A stretch of 64,000 bases of DNA from Cheilinus undulatus. Its lineage: Eukaryota > Chordata > Actinopteri > Labriformes > Labridae. How positions within the stretch are numbered: the stretch's first letter is position 1; each line of letters starts with the position of its first letter. Below, in pieces: positions 1 through 12,000 of this stretch. Position numbers and translations under genes: made by a program. Below the pieces are notes generated by a model that had not been told where the DNA came from, made no database searches, and saw nothing but the letters and a program-made list of their open reading frames with translations. The stretch is taken from positions 28,089,855 through 28,153,854 of the forward strand of contig NC_054867.1 in the NCBI RefSeq assembly GCF_018320785.1. Direction: 5' to 3'.

Positions 1-379
1 TTCGTCCAGTTAGTCCCACGCCATTTCCAGAAGAAGTACCCCAGAGCCACCCCCCTCCATGCCAGGTCCCACAGCCAGCCATGCCAAAAGGGAAACATTC
101 TCTTTCTTACCTACCCTGCAACATGGCCAAACAGCATTGCCACCTTCAGGCTTAGTAAGGCCCCTTCCAAACAGAGAAGAAAATGATATAATGCAGTTTC
201 ATTTTGAAAACGTTTCCGTACAGATGGGATAGTTTCAGGAAATATCCTCGTAAGCACGGCACCACAGAAAACTACTGAAAACACAGTAGTGCATATGCCA
301 AGCCTGTACGTGGGGCTCTATTGCTGCCCTGGAAATGCACCAAAAGAGAGAAGAAGATCACAAAAAACTGACACAAAGG

Positions 380-958
380 CTGAATCTCAATCTCCTCCCT
401 AAACTCTGAGCCCTCATTGACTTAACTGACTACACCTGGAGAGTGGTTGAGTGAGTGAGGCTGCAAGGGCTTGAAATTATAGAAACAGGAATGGGACAGC
501 CCTTTGTTTTTAGTTGACAGTTGGCATCTTGCAGAGCTTAAAACAAAGATAAAAACAAGCATGCCTCACCTATATACCTGCTTTCTCAGTAGATGAAGGC
601 TGTATTATTTTATATACTTACAGGAAAATACTTATTTTTTGCAACGTCCACCCCTTTGTTGCCCCTTCATGTTCTTTGTGTACAGTTCCGCTCTTTTCAC
701 TTCACTTTTGTAGTGTTTACCAGCGGGCGTCCCCCAAGAATCCCTGTCATATGTCACAATGCAATGAACTATGGGTAATTCCCTCACGCTAAGTCTGCAG
801 AGATGCCCACTTGCGGAAAGGGATCATGAATGGCCCAAAAAGTCAGCAAGAGATCCCTCATGCACTTTATGATTTGACAGTGGGACAGCCCTAAGCCCTC
901 ATGGACGGGAGCGTGCCTCAAAGTCAGTGAGTGTGGACATTGGGATTGGGCCAAATTT
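380..958. repeat. Probable non-autonomous DNA transposon
   Basis: The two ends are loosely similar in inverted orientation: a left end near 382 (ctgaatctcaatctcc) against the complement of the right end near 955 (ggcccaatcccaatgtcc). A short block, tgggacagccct, recurs inside at about 492 and 881. The layout resembles fish MITEs, but no target duplication was established and the family is not assigned. Confidence 0.35.
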
Positions 959-1970
959 TCTTCTAGTTGCCCTTCTGGTTGGTCTCTGCGTTGGATTTAA
1001 GAACATCTGGCGTATGCGTTTCGCGGTGGTGGTAAAGGAGCATCAGATTTGGCTGTAAAAGCTATAACAAGCTCAGTAGCTTCTGCAGCACGAACACAAC
1101 CATGTAATCTGCCATAGCTGTTTTGGCCAGACCCGCGCATGCGTCTTAAAGGAGCTATGCTCTGTGTGGCGTAATCATTTCAAGACAGATGCAGTTGGCC
1201 GCCCACACGAAGACGAAACGGTAGTCGTTTATGGATTTGTGCACTCTGGGACAATTTTTTTTCTAGCACCAGCATGACACTGAAACTGCTAAAGCAACAC
1301 ATAAGATATTGAGGAGAGAGAGCTTAGCAAAAGCATGGGGGAGGCAGAGTTAGGGTGAGGTGCCCTGACTGGGGATGACCTTCATCCCGACAGGACTGAG
1401 CGTATGTTCTACCTTCCCCTTCAACCTATCCTAGCACAACCCATAATTACACCTCCAACAGACTCAGGTTTAGCAAGAGGGAGGGGGAGGCAGAGCTAGG
1501 GCATTAAAAGATCTGTCATCAGTGATTAAATAATGCTGTTGGCCGTCAATCATCATCAGGGAAGGGAAAACCATGCAGCTGAAAAACACACCCGAAACAG
1601 ACAGACTCATCTAGCAAGACCCTAAAAACAGTCAGTACTGAATTTGGTCTATGCAGTTTGTTCTAAACTTAATCTTGCTTTCCACAGTGTAAGGAGTGAA
1701 TATTTATTTTACTAAAAGTCTGTACAGAACAAAGTTTTAATGTGAGACAACCATGATATGTGTAGGTGCAGAGCAAATACCTTTTCTGTTGCATAAAGCT
1801 TTCAGTGTTTCTCTCTGCACTTGTTTAAATAAAGAAATGCTGTCCCTCTATCACATACTCATGCCAAAACAGGTCAGCAGAAGAGAAAAAAAATCTTTCC
1901 CAATATCAAAAACTTTTAGGGTTGTTTTTATTCCTTATTTTACACAGAGACGTGGCCCAGTTCTAGTCCT

Positions 1971-2220
1971 AGAAAAGCACTCGGAGAGAGCAGACCTCCA
2001 CCATTAGCCCTATCTCCCAATAGCATAGAATCCTTTAAAAAATTTCTGGATCCAGATGGTGATCGGGATCACTTCCAAAATCTAATCAGTTCTTCCTTAT
2101 GCCATTTCTGACATTTCCCGAAAATTTCATCAAAATCTGTCCATAACTTTTTGAGTTATGTTACTAACAAACAAACTAACAAACCCTGCAGATCACATAA
2201 CCTCCTTGGCGGAGGTAAAA
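1971..2220 (-). repeat. Dispersed repeat, inverted partner of the copy at 21691
   Basis: Read on the minus strand, this matches the sequence at 21691-21911. Shared landmarks, as seen on the minus strand, are ggaggtta at the start, runs of gttagtttg, a central 'ttatggacagattttgatga' type segment, and the block 'attgggagatagggctaatg' near the other end. It is a SINE-like or MITE-like interspersed element of unassigned family. There is no coding capacity. Confidence 0.7.
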
Positions 2221-2432
2221 TGGACATAATGCTAAAGCTATATCTTAAGTATTTACAGCAGTGGAGGCGGCCATTACAGGGCTATCATCACAACTAAACC
2301 CTGCCCATAGCACAACTCTGTATGGTATGTCACTGAAAGTAGCATCACTCAGTCAGTCAGTGGTCAGCCAAAAACCTAGTGTCGTTCTCTGAATTATTTC
2401 TCATGAACATCTTTAACACTCAACGGGTGTAC

Positions 2433-2637
2433 CTGTATGATGAGGATGCTTCAGGTTGAAGAGGGCAGATCTTTCCTTTTTCCACATCTTAATTTCTTCC
2501 TCAAGCTGTTTCTGGTAATCACTGAGGTTCAACGCTTTCTGTGTTGACAAAGTCCCCTGAAGCCACTCCTGCTGCAGCATACTGTACATTGTGACGGTTC
2601 CTACCAAAAAGCCAACGTAGAAGGGGACGGCCTTCAT
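2433..2637 (-). CDS. c1galt1-like: C1GALT1-like gene C, first coding exon only (partial)
   Basis: First exon of a core 1 beta-1,3-galactosyltransferase-like gene (GT31, Golgi type II membrane enzyme that adds galactose to GalNAc-Ser/Thr). It encodes 68 residues: a short cytosolic tip, a hydrophobic signal anchor (about residues 4-22, FYVGFLVGTVTMYSML), then a charged stem ending [17 protein letters not shown] and one extra base (phase 1) before a GT donor at 2432-2431. The stem end is nearly the same as in gene B (29357-29582), which identifies the exon. I chose the ATG at 2637 because it aligns with the start of gene B; an in-frame ATG lies 8 codons upstream at 2661. No later exon of this gene is in the window. 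The gene may be intact outside the window or may be an orphan exon; the sequence here cannot decide. Confidence 0.8.
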
Positions 2638-3164
2638 TCTGAGGGTAGGTTTGACTCTCATAAGAGAGGAAGAGAGATAGTAGTAGAGTTACAAAAAAGA
2701 CTAAAGCAAGAAGATGTTAACTACACATCCATGCTGTCCTGGGAAGTGTGACTGTGTTGTGTGAGTAAATATCCAAATGTCATGTGGCATTCCCTGTTTA
2801 AGGTGTGGTTAGATCAAATAAAACGTTCACAAAAATGATCTTCATGATATTAAAAAGAAGTGGGGACCACATGGGTGCAGTCAGGTGTTGGGAGAACATG
2901 TGCTACCGAGCTGTCTAGTCTGTCATTTGACTGATACATTGTGTGTAAGATGTGTGTCAAATAAGTTTATCAATCTAAAGTTTACAGAAAGGTTGACAGA
3001 CATGATCTTAGCTTTTAGTTATTTGAGCAGTTGTGTTGTATGGATAATGTTACTTTTGCAAGCTGAATTACTAATTATAAACAAAAGAACAGACACTTCA
3101 AATGATGTTAAAACTCAACAGGTGGACATTGAGAAAATGTAATTCTTAATCTAGTTCCCCAAAA

Positions 3165-3660
3165 CATGCCTGTGAATTCTGTTTCTGAAATAACATCCCG
3201 GTGTTGGATTTTTGCATGTCTAAAAACCCCTCTATTTCAGCCCTGCTCAGAACGAGGGGTTTCTGTGTCTGTAGCTTTAAATCTTACTGAGCGGTGTGAC
3301 TTTGCCCCTGACTCCACCCTTCTCAGGAAATTGATGTGGCTTAATGGATGTGGCTCTCCTGATCTTCCGCTCAGCTGGCTGCTGAGAGGGGGATCAGGAG
3401 AGGAGGGGTGAACTTTCTTCCAAGTGTGGAGGGCCAACCGAACCTGGGCGTGGTGCTAACTCCCCACATGACATCATGAGGGGAAATCTGAGAATGGCAT
3501 GTTTTAGCACACCTTTTCTGGAAGGGGGAGAAAGAGGGGGAGGGAAGGAATGGATTTTTCTTATTCTCGGGGGGATTGTGGACAGGCCAGGGGCACACAT
3601 TTTTGTTAGATAAGCCAAAAAATTGATATTTGCATAATATGTGACTTTTAATTCCCCACA
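3165..3660. repeat. Probable dispersed repeat (family unassigned)
   Basis: The block has a base composition unlike its AT-rich flanks: G-rich purine tracts around 3520-3550 and 'aaatctgagaatggcatgtt' near 3484. It resembles a widely dispersed fish interspersed element as I remember it. Short overlapping frames on both strands are interpreted as chance. No terminal repeats were identified. Confidence 0.4.
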
Positions 3661-5752
3661 GCCATTAGAGCAACCAAGAGAACAATTAAGATTCAATCTC
3701 TGGAATGACTTAATGTTTGATCTGTTTATCCACCTATCAGCCATTATTAAAGAGCAGGAGTAGAGCTATCACTTTAAAAAAGAAAAGGCTTTGCTTGCTG
3801 CCATTGTTTTGCACTGAAGCGTAGTGAGAGCTTAAACCAAATCACCCTCATCTAAGAATGAGGACAAACTGGTAGTTCTCTTTAAACATTTTGTTTTAAA
3901 TGCCCCATATGCTTTTCTTATTTAACATCGTTTAAAGCACGCATTTGTTCAACTTTCTTTTTTTTAAGTCTAAATGAAAACCTTCAACGTAATGATAAAA
4001 AAGTCATAAAACATTTCTAAAAGCAATATAAACACATACCTAAGGGTCCATTCTTGAGTATTGCTGCAGTATTCTGCGTCATCTTTCCACTTCAGGCCCT
4101 CGATAACGCATTTTTCCTTGCCTGAGAATCAAAACTAAAGACCTGTTTCCTGCATCTGTCTTTAACCAGTCACAATGTGGCATGCTGGGGTTAAACTCAA
4201 CAATGGAAACCCTATTTTTATCAGTTTATTTCAAATCAATTCAAATGCTGATGGTCCATGAATATGAGTTTGTATTTAGTTTATTTAATCTCTCTAAAAA
4301 TAACATAATTTATTGGATTTATTTCAAGAAATAAATGTTTTGAGAAGAAGTAAAGACTAATATACTAATAGGCCAACACTGGACTAAAATGTTTTTGAGT
4401 TTTCATCGACTTAAACTACAGAGGTTATTAAAATATGACTAAAAGTCAAAGGGATTTTCATCCAACATCTAAATCTAAGACTAAATTTAAAGTATTTGCC
4501 AAAACTGCTGAGTGAAGGACTGAAATAAAACCCCTTTAGCCCCTTAGAGTAGACCCCTACAGTCAGGTAGCCACTTGCAAAGCTTCTGTCATCCTTATCC
4601 CTAAAGTCAAGCAGCAGAAGTAGGTAGTCAGTGTGCAAATACAAATGCATATTTTAAGTGTACTGAGTATGCAAAAGCAGTCTATAACACAGTTGGACTA
4701 ACCTGGCTAAATAAAGGTTAAATAACTGACCATTTCCTTTGCAGATGTGTCACTAAAAAATCTGACGAACATTTAAGGACACACCCATTTCAGTGGGCAC
4801 CACTACACCACCCATGATGGGTTGAAGAGAAGCAAGACCATGTGAGGCAGGTTCAGGGCCAAAACTTGATCTTGTTAACTTTATTCTGTTTCATTCTGTA
4901 TTTCAAAGACACTGACAAGTCTGGAATTGTTTTTACAGTCTAAAAATGTTATGTAACAATAATGTATAATTGTGTAACATTATGACACATGAAGCAAATA
5001 CTCTGAACTACTTTCCAAGTAAACCACTGGGTGGAGTGACACAGTGCGCACCTGTGGCAATGCCGTAGTTACTTGGTAGTTCCAGCTTTGCATTTGCCTT
5101 TAAAACAACTCCGTCTCGTAATGTTCCATGATTATTTCATAGCGTGGTGAATGTACAGATTACAACTTGTCCACGAGAGCATTTTGGAGTTGTTGGATTG
5201 TGTATTTGATGAGTTTGATGAGGAAAAGCCGGAATTACCATAAGACTCCATAGAGGTGGCAGAGCAGCCGGCATCTTAGCGCGGCCGATCTAAAAATAGC
5301 TTGCACTGACAACTAAAGGTAATGAACCTTTCACTAAGACTAATGGGGAAATTTGCCAGAATGTTAAAGTATCCCTCTAATTCTCCTCAGATGGGGCTGA
5401 ACATTCAGCTTTGGGGCCCCCTATTAGCTCGTGGGGCCCTATGCATTTGCATAGTCCACATATAGCAAGAAATGGCCCTGGACTCTGTTACTACCACATG
5501 AACCCCTTGGTTGTGTGGGTCGAGCAGCCCGGCGGTGATGCCCGGAAAACAGAGTTAGTAGGTGTTGACAGACAGTGAGGCACAGATTCAAACTGCAGCG
5601 CAGCCATGATGGGCTCAGTTAAAGCCCTGGGTCACACCCTTAGCTGAACAGTGACACTGTGCTCCTCAGTGGAGAAAGATTTTGAGTTGGACTTAAACAC
5701 TGAGAAGTTTTAAAAACGTCAAGCACTGGGCACTTTTGGAAAAGAAAGATAA

Positions 5753-5758
5753 TTTATT
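5753..5758 (-). other. Possible polyadenylation signal of gene A
   Basis: AATAAA on the minus strand, about 345 bases downstream of the gene A stop codon. It is the first canonical hexamer I noticed in that flank. Its use is inferred only. Confidence 0.25.
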
Positions 5759-6100
5759 TATGTTACAGAGAGTGAGTATAATTAAAAGGACAGTGTATTG
5801 ACTTGAATCTATTGTGCTGAAAAGAAACCAGTAAGACAGTCTCCTGTTGCACTGGACTATTTTCTGTCTTTTATAAAAATTGTAATCAAAGATTATCAGA
5901 ATGAATGAGCAAACACTTGAACACACTACCTAATGGTAGATCTCCTTCACACACTTTAAAAAATCCTTCTGTTTTTAGCCTGATTAAGCAGCAGGAGGGT
6001 CTTTAGCAGCCGCCTGAGAGGAATCTGCTTCTGTCTTTTGTCAGTCCTGGACTCATTTGCCCTGCCTCCCTTTCCTTGTCCTTTCTCCTGAGAAGCTAGC

Positions 6101-9050
6101 CTATTTTTTTCCTCCAGCAGCCTCTATGGAACTTGTCTTCTCAATATTGTAGCCAAGTGGAGCAGGGGGCTTGTAACGGTAGCTGTATCCAAAGGCACGC
6201 AGGTGATAGGTGTAGTACTCCAATATATACATTTGTGAAGCCTCTACATAGTGGAAAGACACCGTCAGGTCTGAGCAGCAGTTTGGACCCTGAGAGAGAG
6301 AGAGAGAGAAAAAAGTGAAGTTATGCTACGTTATAGAGACATCAAAACATAGCATTTAATTAAATTACAAAACTTTATTGAGATGTGTGGTAAGAATTTC
6401 TAACACAGTTTCATAACTATAAGCAAAAATGATGTTTGCTGAACTTGCCACTGTGATGGGATAATAGCAGTAGCCCCAATACCAGGAGCTCTTCGGGAGA
6501 CTTTGTGTGAGGTGGTCCTCAGGGTTTAATGGGTGGAATGTCTCCCTGTGCAAGCTGTCCCTGGAGTCCCCTGCCAACACCCCGACTTTCTCCATGCACC
6601 GCCCCAGTTCAAGATCCTCTATAAAGGAAGTGTGAGTGCACACTTTGTTTTTAAATCCCTCCACAAATCTCCGCAGAGCCTCTTTGCTCAGCACATATCC
6701 TGCCCCACCACTCATGTAGCCCTGCTTTACAAACGTCTTGAATCTTCGGCCGAAGTAAATTGGCTCCTCTGGTGTGTGGTTGGCAAGAAGTAATCGCAGG
6801 TTGTCTACGATGACATAAGAGTCGTCATCTGCTTTGAGGAACCAATCAGCCTCGTCGAAGTGATGCTCGTAGACATAATGGAACGCCTTTATTGTTTTCC
6901 AGTACAGCTGATCACGCCCCTCCTTTGTGCCTAAGCCCACTGTGGGGAAGTCTGTGTTGTTCTCTGAACTCATGAAAATCACATTGTTACAGTGACGACT
7001 CCAAGTAGACTTCACATGGCGGGTCTTCTTCTCCAAGTTTTTTGGTGAGGTCATCACCCAGCACAGAACACGAACCTTTTTGTACAGCTCATCAGCCATG
7101 CGACTGTCCTCTCCTGGCAAAAAAAAAAAAAAAAAAAAACACGAATGAACATAGCATTAAATTCTTATCAAATCATCCATCCATCATCTATACAACTTTT
7201 CCCATTTGGGGTTGTGGGGGGTTGGAGCTAATCTTTGCTGTCATTGGGTGAGAGGCGGGATATACCATAGACTGGTCTGATCACCAATCAGTCATGTAAA
7301 GATAATAACCAGTCATGCTACATGTACACCTACAGAAAATTTTAGAGTCATCAATTAACCCAAAAAGCATGTTTTGGGTCTGTAGGAGGAAGCAAGAGTG
7401 ACGAGTGAGAACCAACACAAGAATGGGGAGAACATGCAGACTGTGCAGAAAGGCCCTGTCTGGTCAGGATTCAAACCAGGAACCTTCTTGCATCAAACCA
7501 GTCATAAGTTATTGGTATGTTAAAGTTTACTTGATTTATTTCATAAGCAGAAAGTCACAGCATTTCAAGATTTTTACACATATGTGTTTAAATCAACATC
7601 GCTTCAAGCTGGGATACATACAGTACACTGCCATAAGTAAAAAAACAACTCAGGGAAAACCAGTTGCAATCATAGAGGATGTTTATTTTAATATCATGAC
7701 AGCACAAATCTCTCTCTATATATAATAATATGGAGAGATTAATAAAATAAAAATAAAGCTGAAATACTAGGAAACTTGAAAAATGTTACCAAGTATTGGA
7801 AAATGTGAAAAGAAATCTGTATGATTGATATTTTTAATTAAATCTTTACAGATAATTACATAGTCTGACATGCTGAGGGAAAAATCTGCAGATATCTTGA
7901 TTTTATGCTACATACATACATCCTATCAAATGTGACAGATAATCACAGCAGTCCTTAATGAATGAAGTTATCCTTCAAATTGGTCAAGAAAAAGAGTGGG
8001 AACTGTGCAGCTTGAAGACACGCCTATGGATAAGTATTTAGAATGCTGAAAAAAAAAGACTTTATGCAGTTTTTATTCTTTTAATTTATTTTCCAAACCA
8101 AGATGTGACTCAGATCTGATGTTTTTTTTTAAGATTTATTTTTGGGCTTTTTAGTGGCTTTATTCGACAGAGGAGGACAGTGGATAGAGTCGAAATGGGA
8201 TAAGAGTGGGGAGAGACATGCAGCAAAGGGCCACAGGTCGGATTTGAACCCAGGCTGCCCGTGCACATGGGTCACGCCCCAGACTGCTAGGCCAGCTGTG
8301 AGCCCAGATCTGATTTTAACAGTTTAAACAACCCAAGTCCCATGGCATCTGATCTCGTAAAATCAGGTTTAAGCCATTTTCATGTGTAGATCTTAAATAG
8401 GTAAGGTTGGATGTTTTCCAATCTGGCTCTAGACTGAAGTGTTCCTGCACCAACAATATGGGCAGGAACAAAGACAGACACAATGAACCAAGGTTAAAGT
8501 CCCTGGAAAACATCAAAAAAAAAAAAATCTGTATTTTATGTGTGTATGACAGGCCACTGTGTAATGAACCACAACACCAAATATCAGTCATGAAAAACAT
8601 CTCTAAGTTTATAAAATTAAGCCTCAAGATCATAAAAAAATCAGTCAGAAAAATCTTCAGCCATTTGTTTTTGGCTGACCACTGAGGTTGATACTACACA
8701 CTAAGCTAACTAAGCTATATTATCTGATCAACAGTCTCATCTTCTGCCTCTCTTTGTCTTCACCTGCTTTTAAAACCAGTAGTGACTTCACTTCCTCTTC
8801 TCTCCTTCCTCTCTCTTTCTCATTTTACCTTTTGCATTTTTAAGACTCAGCTTTCATATGACATACCTGTATGATGTGTCAGGTTGGAGAGGACAGATCT
8901 TTCCTTTATCCATAATTTTATTTTTTCCTTGAGCTGTTCCTGATGATCATGGAGGCTGGATGAAGATGAAGTCAACCTCTTCAGCTGCAGGAAAATGCAC
9001 ATTATGAAGGTTCCCAGCAAAAAGCCAGAGCAGAAGATGAGAGCCCTCAT
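6101..9050 (-). CDS. c1galt1-like: C1GALT1-like gene A, core 1 beta-1,3-galactosyltransferase, 3 coding exons, 345 aa
   Basis: Exons in transcript order: 8867-9050, 6449-7113, 6101-6289. The enzyme family transfers Gal from UDP-Gal to GalNAc-Ser/Thr in the Golgi (T antigen). Exon 1 gives a cytosolic tip, a signal anchor (about residues 3-22) and a short stem ending LTHHT. It is 14 residues shorter than exon 1 of gene B. Exon 2 carries the GT31 domain: [20 protein letters not shown], then the metal-binding triad in LKADDDSYV, then [25 protein letters not shown] and the ED-L-LGRCM segment. Exon 3 starts [15 protein letters not shown]. The first intron is phase 1 and uses GT-AG; the second is phase 0 with donor gtg|gcaagt, a GC-AG intron. 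The reading frame ends at TAG (6103-6101) after seven A's, where gene B continues for 39 more residues. The lost part is a charged, probably disordered tail, so the enzyme could still work. The last part of exon 2 has several changes relative to gene B. Confidence 0.9.
7117..7139. repeat. Poly(A)/poly(T) tract at the gene A exon 2 acceptor
   Basis: An uninterrupted run of about 21 A's on the plus strand, which on the gene strand is an unusually long T tract forming the polypyrimidine tract of the intron 1 acceptor. It is probably length-variable. Confidence 0.8.
7176..7490 (-). mobile_element. L2-type LINE 3' end fragment
   Basis: Read on the minus strand this shows the conserved 3' region of fish L2/CORE-type elements: 'gggaaccttc'-type start, 'catgttctccccatt' with 'gtgttggttctcactcg', and a terminal catccatcc-type tail at about 7176. 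It sits in intron 1 of gene A. It is the same element type as 35271-35637, in opposite orientation. Confidence 0.65.
8130..8312 (+). repeat. SINE-like/MITE-like dispersed repeat
   Basis: The segment contains the blocks ggaggacagtggatagagtc, gagagacatgcagcaaaggg and ggatttgaacccaggctg. A shorter, diverged copy is at 48830-48940. The ggatttgaacc block resembles a tRNA T-arm/B-box, but no tRNA cloverleaf is present. It lies inside gene A intron 1. Confidence 0.6.
8493..8690 (+). repeat. Partial copy of the MITE at 48000-48702
   Basis: It shares 'aaagtccctg' at the left edge, then 'atgacaggccactgtgt', 'atgaaccacaa' and the following 'gtttataaa' segment with the left part of the longer element near 48000. 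The right half is missing. Confidence 0.65.
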
Positions 9051-12000
9051 TGTGGACCATATGTCTCACTGGTGTCGTTTCAGATTGAATGAGAGAGGAG
9101 GAGAAACTGTTTTATCAATAAGGCCTCAGTTGGAGGCTGTTAACCGCACCTCTCCTTTCAGTGCTGAAAAGTATGACAGTCCTCACACTGAATGAGCCTG
9201 ATATTCATCAATGCCTTGTGTAAGGTGTGGCTGGAGAAATATGTGTTAGACAGGTCTCATGTCTCTGTTAACAAACAAGTTTGGCCAGCCATTCTTTTAA
9301 CATTGAAGTTCACTGTTTTAAAAATGCACATCTTACTTTGAAAATTATCTTTGAAAAGAAGCATCTACAAGGAAACCTATGTATTCATTTTAGCCAAAGA
9401 AGTGAACTAAAAAAATCAGTAAATACCATAGACTATAAAAAGAATTGGACAAAGCCCATATGACGTCAGCCGTTTGATTACAATAGGCTCAAACAGCTTT
9501 TGAAGCCAATCCATGGCGGCTCCCATATTGAAATCCCTGTCCCAACTGATCTTTCAACTGTCAATCAAATGAGACCTGCTAATCAGTGTGCAGTGAGTCC
9601 CCAATTTACATTCTGCACCATGGTGAGACATCAAAGTCTGGCTTTAAGACTGACCCTATCAGTTTTGAATGCAAGCCAAAAAAAAAATTCACAAAGGTGT
9701 TTTCTAAAAGCAAATCAAATTTCAAGAGGATCAGAAGACCCCCTTAAAAAAATAGAAGTCTAGATGGATCCCTGGAAATGATTTTATTCCAATTCTTTTT
9801 TTAAACAAAAATTTAAAATGGCTTACCTTCTGTTGGTTTGGCAACAAGAAGCCCAAGAGGCTTTTTGGTAGATCATGCTATGCTGATTATTTGTACCAAA
9901 TTTCAAAATTCTATGTTGTACTTGTCACAGGGGCTGAATTTTTAAACTTATATAGGGAGCAATACTGAGCCAGTAGGCCATGCCTTGCAACTTAACCCAC
10001 ATGTAGCTTTTAAAATTTTCACTAGGCTTATTCCTACCAATTTCATGGTAGTACAATCCCTTTAAAGCACTTTAAAACCCTTCAAGAAACTACCTCCTCT
10101 TTCATGGCAAATAATGGGTCACCATGACAACAACATCAATCGCAGCCCTGTAAGCTTGACAACATAGCATAGGAATACTTCCAGGATGTTTCACATCAGC
10201 TTTGTGGTAGAAATTCTCAACTTTGCAAGAGCTACCTCTGTTTATTTGAGAAATAGTCCATTTTTGTACTATTTTGAGACATCTGAGTTTGACAAGCCAC
10301 CATGGCCAACTCACAGCAGTGAGTTGTCTTCTTTTAAAAGTTGAGTACTTACATGTCTATAGTCGCCATGTTTTGCATTATTCCTCAGTAGCTGTGCACG
10401 CGCAGCTCGATAACGGCTACGTCACGTGTTTTGTTGCTCTGATTGGCCCGTAGTGATGTGACAGACAGAGCGTTCACCCAGTCATACTCTGAGTTTTTTC
10501 AGAGCCTCTGCCTTTTCTCAAACATTTCCTATTGAAGCTTTCCTAGATGGATGTGTGAAACATATCCATCTGGCGTGTCAGGTTAGTCCAGAACCGGACC
10601 CTCTATAAACATGGAAAGTTTCAGCCAGATTGGACAATGCATTGTTGAGTTGAGTTGAGTTGAGTTGAGTTGAGTTGAGTTGAGTGCTCTTTCAAAAATA
10701 TGCAAATCTGGGGGCTCGCCATGGCCTCGCCCTTTGAGTTTAGTACAGAAGCTACATAACTTTTCATCATTCAGGTGTCTTCTAGCTGTTCACCAAAATT
10801 CAGCTTGATTGTATGAACCCCCTCAGACAAGTTAGTACTCAAAGATCCCTTGGATCTAAAACACTAAATTCTAAACTTTGATTCAAATTAGCAGACTTTC
10901 TGTTGTGAAACACTGTGATGATAAGAGACTTTTTTTATTCGTCACAGTAAGGGGAATATGTGTACAAAATTTAATTTCTCTAGGTAAGAAGGCCTTGAGG
11001 GGCTGAATTTTAGCCTTGGTTTAGGGGGTGCTCGCTAGTCAATTCCCATTATCCATATTAAAAACCATTAAAATATCAAATTTTTCACCAGGCCCCATGC
11101 ATATGCCAAGTTTCAAGACTTTTCAGATATGCTAATGCTGTTAAATTAAAAAAAAAAAAAACTCAAGGAAAAGTGATCAAGAGTAAAAACAATAGGGTAT
11201 TTTGTGCCCTTGGAGCTGGTGCCCTAAAATCATTCTGAAAAAAAGTCCAACAACCTCTTTTGAATACTAAAAGTAAAAGACAGTAAGAGACATGACTCAG
11301 TTTCAGCAACAAAATGGCCTCATAGGTAAAGCAGCTCAGCTTGGTTGTGTGCAGGAGGCATCTTGTGCTTGGCGAGCTTAAGGGTCTCTATAAGCAGCAG
11401 AACAGTACCAGATGGCCATTCCTGGCTTTTGCAGGAATTCAGGGTGACTTAAGGGACGGACTGTAGAAAGGTCTCAGGGAAGTTCTGAAAAACTGATGGC
11501 TCACGGGGAGAACGAAGGGTTGGTTCAGGATGTTCTCAGTAGTAGCAGAGAGCTGCTGGCCCAGACTGGGGGATACTGTTGGGGGGTGGAGGAAACACTC
11601 GTAAACCCAGCTGACATGACTTCTGATGAGGGAGTGGTTAAAGGTTCAGGAGTAGGGCAGAGCTTTCTGGGGCCTAGCCAAATCAGTGGCCCATGAACGT
11701 CAGCAAAAATGATGGGCATTGTAAATGTAAGCTGTGATAACCATATTTTATCAAACCTGAATAACCATTCCTATCAAAGCAACAAACATGATTTTTATTT
11801 ATTAATCCTGTAATTAAATATGGCCTTTTTCAAAATGAAAACAGAATTACCTTTTTATTGGTAATGTTAACAATGTGGATAGGCACACGCTAACTAAACC
11901 CTTCGGGAAGTTATGTCAGACTTCATTGCTAAGCCATGATGTGCACAATGACTGGATGCCAGGGAATAAAGTAGAAGGAACTGAAATAGCCAAAAGGGAA

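Larger units (their letters stand above)
1..2432. other. Intron or 3' part of C1GALT1-like gene C; no exon recognised
   Basis: This stretch lies downstream of the only visible exon of gene C, so it should be its first intron. I see no exon resembling the catalytic or last exon of the neighbouring paralogs on the minus strand. It holds dispersed repeats (entries at 380 and 1971) and otherwise unremarkable AT-rich sequence. The remaining exons of gene C must lie left of the window, unless the gene is a fragment. Confidence 0.6.
2638..6100. other. Spacer between gene C and gene A
   Basis: This is the upstream flank of gene C and the 3' flank of gene A. It contains a probable dispersed fish repeat at about 3165-3660. 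The segment just after the gene A stop (about 5880-6100) resembles the 3' flank of gene B (about 16905-17010), including the shared block gagcaaacacttgaacacac, so the duplication unit extends past the coding region. Other open frames here are short and lack any family likeness. Confidence 0.6.

Noticed and set aside
3237-3744. Overlapping open frames on both strands
   Set aside because: They coincide with a purine-rich dispersed repeat, and the low-complexity composition explains the open frames.
8200-8260. Possible tRNA gene (ggatttgaaccc resembles a B box)
   Set aside because: No A box at the right distance and no cloverleaf; the block recurs as a dispersed repeat at 48830.
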